Below are positions 6,384-11,891 of a stretch of 11,891 nucleotides of DNA, in pieces. Under the pieces are notes generated by a model. The model was not told the DNA's origin. It saw only the letters and a list, made by a program, of their open reading frames with translations, and did no database searches. This DNA is from Treponema sp. UBA7590 (GTDB lineage Bacteria > Spirochaetota > Spirochaetia > Treponematales > Treponemataceae). Position 1 is the stretch's first letter. Every line of letters begins with the position of its first letter. The stretch is from positions 1 through 11,891 of the forward strand of contig DLKK01000082.1 in the NCBI GenBank assembly GCA_002478955.1, written 5' to 3'. Made by a program: the position numbers and the translations under genes.

Positions 6384-6488
6384 ATGACAAAGCAGATTGG
6401 CTCTTTGACAGAAAATCGCAGACTTCCGTTTTTGAAAAAATCTGCCAAAAAAGGCGCAGGTTTGCGAATAAAATATAAATATTTGTGA
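6384..6488 (+). other. Possible short basic ORF in the CRISPR leader (34 codons)
   Basis: An ATG at 6384 opens a 34-codon frame ending with TGA at 6486-6488. It encodes a strongly basic peptide containing NRRLPFLKKSAKKGAGLR. There is no convincing ribosome binding site (only aaaattgtttt precedes it). It lies between cas2 and the array, where a leader is expected. It is probably not translated, but it is one of the few open frames in this 254-base stretch. Confidence 0.2.
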
Positions 6489-6504
6489 TATAAGGGTTTA
6501 AAAT
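6469..6504 (+). repeat. Degenerate CRISPR-repeat-like sequence in the leader
   Basis: Aligned end to end with the 36-base CRISPR repeat, this stretch agrees at about 24 of 36 positions. The last 18 bases are closest (GATATAAGGGTTTAAAAT against GATTTAAGGGATTAAAAC, 15 of 18). It is in the same orientation as the true repeats and 157 bases upstream of the first one. Both sequences are AT-rich, so chance similarity cannot be excluded. It could be a decayed repeat or a leader motif. Confidence 0.35.
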
Positions 6505-6625
6505 GATTAAGAAAACAGAAATTACATTTTTTGCAATAGAAATGCACGGATTTGCAGCAAAAGAAAACAACCTTTGCGAAACACCTGTTGCAACTTCTTG
6601 TAATAAAAGATATTGTGAACGGTAG
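6503..6625 (+). other. Possible 40-codon ORF ending at the first repeat
   Basis: An ATG at 6503 with aaggg 6 bases upstream opens a 40-codon frame that ends with TAG at 6623-6625, directly next to the first base of repeat 1. The peptide (opening MIKKTEITFFAIEMHGF) matches no family known to me. Its position in the CRISPR leader makes a regulatory, untranslated role more likely. Confidence 0.2.
6588..6616 (+). promoter_or_regulatory. Candidate pre-crRNA promoter in the leader
   Basis: TTGCAA (6588-6593) and TATTGT (6611-6616) are separated by 17 bases, each matching 4 of 6 consensus positions. The predicted start would fall near 6623, just before repeat 1. The -35 lies within the palindrome gttgcaac (6587-6594). 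Direction agrees with the repeat's ATTAAAAC 3' end. Confidence 0.4.
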
Positions 6626-6738
6626 TATTAAAAACATAGACCTGATTTAAGGGATTAAAACCGTGTAAGATTCTTCGCAAGAATCGCCAAAGAATAACCG
6701 CTTATTAAAAACATAGACCTGATTTAAGGGATTAAAAC
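6626..6738 (+). CRISPR. Minimal CRISPR array: two repeats, one spacer
   Basis: Two identical 36-base direct repeats (6626-6661 and 6703-6738) flank a 41-base spacer (6662-6702). The repeat begins TATTAAAAACATAGACC and ends GATTTAAGGGATTAAAAC. An ATTAAAAC end resembles the 8-base 5' handle (ATTGAAAC type) of many type III crRNAs, which sets transcription to the plus strand, away from cas2. No third repeat is seen downstream. The array lies 254 bases after the second cas2. The spacer's source cannot be determined here. Confidence 0.88.
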
Positions 6739-6779
6739 TGTACAGTTTTCCGCCTAGTGTCTGACAGAAAATAACAATA

Positions 6780-6812
6780 CGGCTAAATTGGAGTCGTACT
6801 TCAAATCAGCCG
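6780..6812 (+). other. Interrupted inverted repeat after the array
   Basis: An outer stem CGGCT/AGCCG (6780-6784 with 6808-6812) encloses an inner 6-base stem TTGGAG/CTTCAA with one G-T pair and a TCGTA loop. It lies between the last repeat and the ATPase pseudogene. It has no T tract, so it is not an obvious terminator. It may belong to the upstream region of the pseudogene. Confidence 0.35.
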
Positions 6813-6821
6813 AGGTATTGT

Positions 6822-7090
6822 ATGCTTAAGCAGTTTAAGGTTGCCTGCTTACCGGTTCCAGACAGGTCGGAAAATCCACTATGCTGAAAGAAAAATTTCT
6901 GCCTTCAATAGAATATCTGAATGAGCGAAGCTTGCACGTAAAAAAGTATGAAAATTTGTGGAATCATATACAGAGAGGCTGCATGCCTGAGCTTTATGAT
7001 GAAAATATCGAATGGGAATCTTTTTATCGCTCTTTTGTCAGAACTTATTTTGACAGTGATGTTTCCGCCTTGCCGTTGGAGTATTTGTAG
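6822..7090 (+). pseudogene. Broken AAA_14/DUF4143 family ATPase remnant
   Basis: A typical AAA_14/DUF4143 protein is about 400 residues. Here only pieces remain. An ATG at 6822 with gagg upstream reads MLKQFK. The frame then shifts, past a TAA at 6836 in the new frame, into CLLTGSRQVGKSTMLK, a Walker A (P-loop) of this family, at about 6842-6892. This joins directly to EKFLPSIEYLNER and YENLWNHIQRGCMPELYDEN, then WESFYRSFVRTYFDSDVSAL, the family's central DUF4143-proximal region, which normally lies well over 100 residues after the P-loop. The frame stops at 7088-7090, without the C-terminal domain. So there is a frameshift, an internal deletion covering Walker B, and a 3' truncation. The short ORF from 6881 may be open but should not be functional. 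Confidence 0.7.
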
Positions 7091-7190
7091 ACATTTTCAT
7101 TATTATATACTTTTTGCAATGCTTCCTTTTCTTGTAACATTCCAAAATTCCATGTAAACTGACTTTGAAAATTTTTCACGAGGATTTTTT

Positions 7191-7814
7191 ATGAAAAAGA
7201 TTGCGGTTTTGGTTTCTGGTGGTGGAACGAATCTTCAGGCGTTGATTGATTTTGAGAAAGAGAATGCGGATTGCCCTTACAATATTGCGGTTGTGATCAG
7301 CGACCATAAAGATGCGTTTGCCTTGGAGCGGGCTGCAAAGGCTGGAATTCCAACCAGAGTCACAAGTCCTTATGCTGTTATGGGCGCGGAAAATGCAAAA
7401 AAGGCCAGCAGGGAAGAAAAGCGCATTGCCGTAAGCGACAAGGTTCTTGAAATCTGCAATGAATTTGGTGTAGAAGGAATTGTTCAGGCTGGCTGGCTGA
7501 CGGTTCTTTCCGGGAAAATCATTGAAAAATATGCTGATAAGATTATAAATCTGCATCCTGCGCTTTTGCCGAAATTTGGCGGAGTCGGAATGTGGGGGCA
7601 TCATGTGCACGAGGCGGTTATTACCGCCGGCGAAAAGGAAAGCGGCTGCACAATTCATCTTGTGAACGGCGAATGTGACGGTGGAAAAATTCTTATACAA
7701 AAAAAAGTTCCGGTTCTACCGGGAGACACTCCAGATTCTCTTTATGCGCGCATTGCCCCGGAAGAACACAAGGCGATAGTTGAAGGCACGTGTCTTCTGG
7801 TGGAAAAGATATAA
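7191..7814 (+). CDS. purN: Phosphoribosylglycinamide formyltransferase (GAR transformylase)
   Basis: PurN transfers a formyl group from 10-formyltetrahydrofolate to glycinamide ribonucleotide in cytoplasmic purine synthesis. The 207-residue protein has the phosphate-binding loop SGGGTNLQAL (residues 9-18), the catalytic NLHPALLPKF (N120, H122), and SGCTIHLVNGECDGGKIL (151-168) with the catalytic Asp at 163. VPVLPGDTPDSLYARI (173-188) closes the domain. Length and motifs are normal. A segment (PYAVMGAENAKKASREEKRIA, 60-80) is in the variable helical region. A gagg site precedes the ATG. It is not next to other purine genes here. Confidence 0.95.
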   Translation: MKKIAVLVSGGGTNLQALIDFEKENADCPYNIAVVISDHKDAFALERAAKAGIPTRVTSPYAVMGAENAKKASREEKRIAVSDKVLEICNEFGVEGIVQAGWLTVLSGKIIEKYADKIINLHPALLPKFGGVGMWGHHVHEAVITAGEKESGCTIHLVNGECDGGKILIQKKVPVLPGDTPDSLYARIAPEEHKAIVEGTCLLVEKI

Positions 7815-7848
7815 GAGTGATGTTATCATTAAAAAACGGAGGTGCTAT

Positions 7849-8118
7849 ATGGTATATCCATTTATGACTTTGCCAGATAATACAGAAATTGTTCATTCTG
7901 AGATGAAAGATGGAAAAGTTAAAGTCTATATTGAAACTCCAGATGAAAAGCTTGGTTTTAAGCATGCAACTTGCTTTCTGCCTGAAAATGTATGGACTGA
8001 TGTTGTCGGCTATACAGAAAAAGAATTGGATTATATAAAGGATATTGTCACATCAGAATCGCATCTTATTTTGGAATTTTCTCAGACAGGAGGTTTGTTG
8101 AATGCCTCAAGTCTTTAA
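7849..8118 (+). CDS. Small partner of the DUF4160 protein
   Basis: This 89-residue protein reads MVYPFMTLPDNTEIVHSEM at the start and continues with KVKVYIETPDEKLGFKHATCFLP (residues 23-45). It resembles the small proteins commonly paired with DUF4160 genes ('PFMTFPDKTEVVHSxxxxxxxVxVxFExPxxxGFxxxxxxLP'). The function is not known; a toxin-antitoxin role is proposed from the pairing only. ATG 7849 has a cggaggt site 7 bases upstream, preferred over an in-frame start at 7780 inside purN. Its 3' end overlaps the DUF4160 gene by 17 bases, so translation is probably coupled. Confidence 0.75.
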   Translation: MVYPFMTLPDNTEIVHSEMKDGKVKVYIETPDEKLGFKHATCFLPENVWTDVVGYTEKELDYIKDIVTSESHLILEFSQTGGLLNASSL

Positions 8119-8380
8119 GCTTGGTTCATATTGGGTTTATTTTTTGGCCAATGAAAATAATCCTGTTGAGCCAATTCATGTTCATGTTTCTGAAGGAAGT
8201 CCTGTTCCTAATGCAACTAAAATATGGATAACAAAGAGTGGAAAATGTTCACTTGCTAATAATAATTCAAAAATTCCTGCTGTTGTTTTAAATAAGATTA
8301 TGCGTGTCATTGAAGTTCGTTCTTTTGAGATAATTTCAAAATGGAAAGATTATTTTCATGTGATTTCTTTTTATTGTTAG
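8102..8380 (+). CDS. DUF4160 family protein
   Basis: This 92-residue protein matches DUF4160. The hallmark is VYFLANENNPVEPIHVHV (residues 12-29), with His27 and His29 in the conserved HVHV, then NATKIWITKSGKCSLANNN (37-55), and the helix ending IISKWKDYF (77-85). The biochemical role is unknown; the family is often found with a small partner, as here. aggagg lies at 8088-8093, inside the upstream gene. The gene is visibly more AT-rich than ackA, suggesting acquired DNA. Confidence 0.85.
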   Translation: MPQVFKLGSYWVYFLANENNPVEPIHVHVSEGSPVPNATKIWITKSGKCSLANNNSKIPAVVLNKIMRVIEVRSFEIISKWKDYFHVISFYC

Positions 8381-8419
8381 TCATCAGTTTTTTAGTTTAA
8401 TGTCCGCCCTTTTCTATTT

Positions 8420-8448
8420 TTGTTTAAAGTTCTACAATGTTCTATATT
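8420..8448 (+). promoter_or_regulatory. Candidate ackA promoter
   Basis: TTGTTT (8420-8425) and TATATT (8443-8448) are spaced 17 bases apart in an AT-rich gap 36 bases ahead of the ackA ATG. The -10 matches 5 of 6 consensus positions. No other clear signal competes for this gap. Confidence 0.5.
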
Positions 8449-8484
8449 TACTTCTATTTTAATGTTTAAGGTTAGAGGAAAAAA

Positions 8485-9813
8485 ATGGTAATTTTAACAC
8501 TTAACTGCGGATCTTCTTCTGCAAAATATCAGGTTTATGATTGGGACAACAAGGTTGTAATGGCAAATGGTGTTGTTGAGCGCATTGGTGACACAGGTTC
8601 TTGCATTACTCACAAGGCGCATGGAAAAAAGATTGAATTTGAAAGTCCGTGTCCGACCCACAAAGAGGCGATTGAGCTTATCCTTAAGGAAATCACTGAT
8701 AAAGATGTTGGTGTTATTGAAGATATGAGCGTTATTGGCGCTGTTGGTCACAGAGTTTTGCATGGCGGTGACAAATTCACAAAGTCTGTCATTGTTACTC
8801 CGGAAGTTCTGGAAACTTTCCGTTCTGTTATAGATTTAGGACCGCTTCATATGCCGGCAAATATTATGGGAATTGAGGCGGCTCAGAAGGTTTTGCCGAA
8901 TGTCCCTCATGCTGCTGTTATGGATACTGCATGGCATCAGACAATGCCTGAAAGTTCGTTCATGTATGCGATTCCGCGTGAATGGTACACAAAGTATGCC
9001 GCAAGAAAATATGGTTTCCACGGAACTTCTTTCCTTTACACTGCAAAACGTGCCGCTGCCCTTTTGGGAAAAGAGCCTAAGGACACAAATCTTATTATCT
9101 GCCATATTGGAAACGGAGCTTCCTGCTGCGCTGTAAAAAATGGTGTGTGCTATGATACAACTATGGGCCTTACTCCGCTTGCTGGTCTTGTTATGGGAAC
9201 CCGTTCCGGCGACCTTGATCCGGCTCTTCCGTTCTATATTATGAGAAAGACTGGAATGAGCATTGACGAGATGGATACGGCTCTGAACAAAAAATCTGGT
9301 CTTCTTGGAATTACAGGAAAATACACAGACCGCCGCGATGTTGAAAAGGGCGCTGAAGAGGGCGATGCACTTTGCAAGCTTGGCCAGGCGATGGAAGGAT
9401 ACAGAATCAAGAAGACAATCGGTGCTTACGCTGCCGCACTTGGAAAGGTTGATGCTATTGTGTTTACAGCTGGTGTCGGCGAGCATTCCCCAAGAATCCG
9501 CGAGCTTGCCACAGAAAACCTTGAGATTTTGGGCGTAAAAATGGACTTGAGGAAAAATGCGCTTTCAAATACTTCAAATGCTGAGACTTTAATCAGCGCG
9601 GATGATTCAAAAGTAAAGATTTTTGTTATTCCTACAGACGAAGAGCTTGTAATGACTGAGGACGCTTATGCCCTTATGAAAGGAACTTATGATGTTCACA
9701 CGAACTTTAAATATTCGTTCCAGTCAAAGGATTATGTAAACAAAGCCCGAGAGGAATCTCTTAAGAAAGAGCTGGAAAAACTTCCTGAACTTAAAGAGAT
9801 TCTTGCCCGCTAA
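8485..9813 (+). CDS. ackA: Acetate kinase
   Basis: Acetate kinase interconverts acetyl phosphate and acetate with ATP, the last step of acetate fermentation. The 442-residue protein carries LNCGSSSAKYQVYDW (residues 6-20), GHRVLHGGDKF (88-98, with R90), the site Asp in AAVMDTAWHQTMP (147), RKYGFHGTS (174-182, with H179), GNGAS (209-213), and MGTRSGDLDP (237-246, with R240), then FTAGVGEHSPRIRE and PTDEELVMTEDAY late in the protein. Family members are commonly about 400 residues. A C-terminal extension of about 40 residues after the EDAYALMKGTYD region, ending in a Lys/Glu-rich helix, accounts for the extra length. agagga precedes the ATG. The DJ-1 family gene follows in the same operon. Confidence 0.97.
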   Translation: MVILTLNCGSSSAKYQVYDWDNKVVMANGVVERIGDTGSCITHKAHGKKIEFESPCPTHKEAIELILKEITDKDVGVIEDMSVIGAVGHRVLHGGDKFTKSVIVTPEVLETFRSVIDLGPLHMPANIMGIEAAQKVLPNVPHAAVMDTAWHQTMPESSFMYAIPREWYTKYAARKYGFHGTSFLYTAKRAAALLGKEPKDTNLIICHIGNGASCCAVKNGVCYDTTMGLTPLAGLVMGTRSGDLDPALPFYIMRKTGMSIDEMDTALNKKSGLLGITGKYTDRRDVEKGAEEGDALCKLGQAMEGYRIKKTIGAYAAALGKVDAIVFTAGVGEHSPRIRELATENLEILGVKMDLRKNALSNTSNAETLISADDSKVKIFVIPTDEELVMTEDAYALMKGTYDVHTNFKYSFQSKDYVNKAREESLKKELEKLPELKEILAR

Positions 9814-9832
9814 TTGTTAGTCTGGAGTTATT

Positions 9833-10465
9833 ATGAAAAACGCTCTTGTTTTTTTAGCCGACGGTTTTGAGGAGATAGAAGCGCTTACACCTGTTGATTA
9901 TTTGCGAAGAAGCCACCAGGTGGAAGTAACAACAGTTGCTGTTCCAAGCCCTACAATGAACGATCCGTATATTGTTATTGGTTCACATAAAATTCCTGTC
10001 ATAGCAGACATGAATTTTGACGAATTCAAGGCGAATTTTGCTGCAGACGCAGACTTGCCGGATTTAATCTTCTTTCCGGGCGGAATGACTGGTTCGGCGA
10101 ATCTTGCCGCAAACAAAGAAATCACTGCATATATAAAAAAATGCTCTGCCGCCGGAAAATTTGTCTCAGCTATTTGCGCCGCGCCGGCTGTTGTTCTTGC
10201 AAAGTCCGGTGTTCTTAAAGGCAGAAAATGGACTTGTTATCCAGATATGGAAAAGAATGTTGAGCAGTACTGCGCAGGAGAGGCTTCTGTTTCTGAGGCT
10301 ATGGAAGGCAGTGTTCACTGCACAGAAAAACCGTTTGTTACAGACGGTAACATAATCACAAGCCGCGGAGCCGGAACAGCCGAGCAGTTTGCGATGGAAC
10401 TTGTGCGTCTTCTTACAGATTCCGAAACGGTAGAAAAAATCCATTCTGGAACAGTTCAAAGATAG
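9833..10465 (+). CDS. DJ-1/PfpI family protein
   Basis: This 210-residue protein belongs to the DJ-1/ThiJ/PfpI superfamily: MKNALVFLADGFEEIEAL (residues 1-18) with the conserved Glu at 16, LIFFPGGMTGS (78-88), and the nucleophile elbow SAICAAPAVV (112-121) with Cys115. ITSRGAGTAEQFAMEL (175-190) closes the family core. Members act in stress protection, glyoxalase-type chemistry or deglycation claims, and some are chaperones; the specific role cannot be fixed from sequence. It starts 20 bases after ackA with a tctggag site, so it is probably co-transcribed. Confidence 0.9.
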   Translation: MKNALVFLADGFEEIEALTPVDYLRRSHQVEVTTVAVPSPTMNDPYIVIGSHKIPVIADMNFDEFKANFAADADLPDLIFFPGGMTGSANLAANKEITAYIKKCSAAGKFVSAICAAPAVVLAKSGVLKGRKWTCYPDMEKNVEQYCAGEASVSEAMEGSVHCTEKPFVTDGNIITSRGAGTAEQFAMELVRLLTDSETVEKIHSGTVQR

Positions 10466-10479
10466 TTTTGACTTTCACG

Positions 10480-10502
10480 GTGCACGGATTTTTTCCGTGT
10501 GC
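10480..10502 (+). terminator. Hairpin after the DJ-1 gene, possible terminator
   Basis: A 9-base-pair stem with two G-T pairs (10480-10488 with 10494-10502) has a five-T loop and lies 15 bases after the stop. There is no T tract after the stem, so its role as a terminator is uncertain. Confidence 0.35.
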
Positions 10503-10517
10503 TAGAAAATCTAATTA

Positions 10518-10565
10518 GCCTGAATTTCAATTTTTATTTTAATTAATAAAACTTGAGATTCAGGC
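10518..10565. terminator. Long inverted repeat between convergent genes
   Basis: A 13-base-pair stem with one G-T pair (10518-10530 with 10553-10565) encloses a 22-base AT-rich loop that could fold further (TTTATT/AATAAA). It lies between the ends of the DJ-1 gene and the convergent vWA gene, 3 bases after the latter's stop. It has no clear T tract on either side, but position suggests a shared terminator or transcript end. Confidence 0.5.
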
Positions 10566-10568
10566 AGT

Positions 10569-11789
10569 TTATCTTCCGCGCTTGTATTTTTCGTCCGGGG
10601 TGATTATTGTGTCAATCTTTATCTGCTTTTCAGCCGCGATTTTTTGGACAAGTTCTTTTGTGTATTTTTTTGTTCCACGCGGAGTCGGGTGCGGTTCTGC
10701 GTCTCCAATAAGTATGATTTTCTTTTGGGCGTCATTTCGCCATGTGTAGAATTCCAGCGAGGCATAAAGTGCTTCGTAGACAGCCTCCGGAATGTCACCA
10801 CCTTCTTTTCCGTTTATCCTGAATCCGTTCAGATTCTTGTTGAAAATTCCCACATCATATGTAAAGTCAAAGAATTTAACCGGAAGGTTTTTGTATTTAA
10901 AGTTGTCGCCATAATCCCGGTAAAGCAAAAGTCCGAACCTTATGTCCTTGAAATCTTTTAGTGAGTCAATAAGCCGCGGAACCCATTCTTTTCTGAGCTG
11001 CTCAATGTCGTCCTTCATGCTGCCAGTCGCGTCAATTGCAAAGACAACATCGACCATGTTCTTAGGATTTATATTGTCCAGGGCAGACATAATGTCGTCA
11101 ACAATTGTCTCTGGTCCTTTTGAATATGTTAGAAAATCTGAAATCTCGCTGAATTTCGCGCTTGCAACCGGATTGTAATCGTCTGTAAGAATTGGAATTT
11201 CCTCTTTTTCAGGCTGTTTTTCTGGCTCAGTTTTTTGTTCATGCGGAATTTTAACTTTTGGACCGAGGTCGAACATATAGGCGTTGTCGTAATATTCGCC
11301 GGTGTAGTCCGCATATTTTTTTTCAAAAGCACGGATGTTTATAAAAGTTCCCTTGTCAATTGTTACTTTTCCGTTACGTGACCATGGATAGCCGTATTGC
11401 ATCTGGTGCGGAATGTAGATGTGAAATGCTTCCCCGAACTGCTCATCCGGTTCCGGCGTTGAGTCAATCAGGCTGAATTTTGAATATTCAGACTCAAGCT
11501 TTTTGCCGTTCAGAAAGCGGATCTCATCTCCGTTGATTTTGTTGTATTCCAGCGCGCGGTAAGCGTAATTGTCATTTTTTCCGGCCGGATCTTTTGTGGT
11601 TTCAACAAGCATTATCGACTCAACGTCTGGTAGCTTTCTCACAAAAAGATGATAACCTTGTGCCTCGCTGAAACTGTTGCTTACTTCCGGGACAAGACGG
11701 ATGTCGCCCGGCTTTATAAGCAGCCCGCTCTGCGCAAAAACCGCAAAACCTGTAAAAAATACTGATAAAATAAGAAAACATTTCTTCAT
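10569..11789 (-). CDS. Exported von Willebrand A domain protein
   Basis: The 406-residue protein has a signal peptide (MKKCFLILSVFFTGFAVFA, residues 1-19) with likely signal peptidase I cleavage before Gln20, so it is periplasmic or surface-located. Residues 20-180 form an unrecognised beta-rich region. A Pro/Glu/Lys linker follows (181-200). The vWA domain (about 246-400) has a metal-ion-dependent adhesion site: DATGS (D253 to S257, a DxTxS variant of DxSxS), GGDIPEAVYEAL (330-341) and IGDAEPH (361-367, D363). vWA domains usually mediate protein-protein contacts. It converges on the ackA operon. No strong ribosome binding site is seen. The protein does not show fused enzymatic domains. Confidence 0.85.
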   Translation of the reverse strand: MKKCFLILSVFFTGFAVFAQSGLLIKPGDIRLVPEVSNSFSEAQGYHLFVRKLPDVESIMLVETTKDPAGKNDNYAYRALEYNKINGDEIRFLNGKKLESEYSKFSLIDSTPEPDEQFGEAFHIYIPHQMQYGYPWSRNGKVTIDKGTFINIRAFEKKYADYTGEYYDNAYMFDLGPKVKIPHEQKTEPEKQPEKEEIPILTDDYNPVASAKFSEISDFLTYSKGPETIVDDIMSALDNINPKNMVDVVFAIDATGSMKDDIEQLRKEWVPRLIDSLKDFKDIRFGLLLYRDYGDNFKYKNLPVKFFDFTYDVGIFNKNLNGFRINGKEGGDIPEAVYEALYASLEFYTWRNDAQKKIILIGDAEPHPTPRGTKKYTKELVQKIAAEKQIKIDTIITPDEKYKRGR

Positions 11790-11806
11790 GTTCTGATTAT
11801 CGGAAG

Positions 11807-11836
11807 AAAATACTGGAATCTGAATATGTAGTTCAA
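11807..11836 (-). promoter_or_regulatory. Candidate promoter for the vWA gene
   Basis: Read on the minus strand, TTGAAC (11836-11831) and TATTTT (11812-11807) are 18 bases apart, about 18 bases upstream of the start codon. Each matches consensus at about 4 of 6 positions. The rest of the 102-base upstream stretch shows only AT-rich sequence. Confidence 0.3.
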
Positions 11837-11891
11837 ATTTCGAGTTTTATTAATTGAGCATAAAAATTGAATAAGCTACCAGAAAAAGCGC

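Noticed and set aside
6545..6570. A third degenerate CRISPR repeat midway in the leader
   Set aside because: Only GATTT and a gapped AAAAC match; too weak to separate from chance in AT-rich sequence.
6296..6637. Minus-strand frame of 113 codons across the leader and cas2
   Set aside because: Phe/Cys/Lys-rich translation of AT-rich leader DNA running into a repeat, with no recognisable domain.
6739..6821. Further repeats or a tracrRNA-like anti-repeat downstream of the array
   Set aside because: No stretch matches the repeat on either strand here, and Cas9 is absent.
7176..7700. Minus-strand open frame of 174 codons opposite purN
   Set aside because: It is a shadow of purN, which has all its catalytic motifs on the plus strand.
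8836..9486. Minus-strand open frame of 216 codons opposite ackA
   Set aside because: It is antisense to highly conserved acetate kinase motifs, rich in Cys/Ser/His, and shows no family feature.

Overview
The window looks like chromosomal DNA from a spirochaete of the Treponema type. The evidence is moderately AT-rich coding sequence, a 442-residue acetate kinase with a C-terminal extension, a secreted von Willebrand A protein, and an accessory region of CRISPR and toxin-antitoxin genes next to metabolic genes. The genus is an inference from overall protein character, not from a marker gene.

Positions 1-7090 are the downstream part of a CRISPR-Cas locus, probably type III. No interference genes (cas10, csm or cmr) lie in the window; they could sit upstream, where only a gene tail is visible. 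In order there are: a TM1812-like CARF protein; a divergent sigma-70-like protein 18 bases behind it; a strong terminator; a cassette of four unrecognised genes (65, 82, 287 and 60 residues); csx20, a type III accessory family; a three-gene DUF3791/DUF3990 toxin-antitoxin-like operon; cas1; two different tandem cas2 genes; a leader; and a minimal CRISPR array of two 36-base repeats around one 41-base spacer. A broken AAA_14/DUF4143 ATPase pseudogene follows the array.

A plausible reading is that the type III complex makes cyclic oligoadenylate, the CARF protein senses it, Csx20 removes or binds it, the sigma-like protein links the signal to transcription, and Cas1 with two Cas2 proteins extends the array. 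The CARF/sigma-like pair and the unknown cassette are the most likely places for something undescribed.

Positions 7191-11891 return to ordinary genes: purN (formyl transfer in purine synthesis), a DUF4160 gene with its small partner, ackA (acetate kinase), a DJ-1/PfpI family gene behind ackA, and, convergent on the minus strand, an exported vWA-domain protein. Large inverted repeats lie between the convergent genes.
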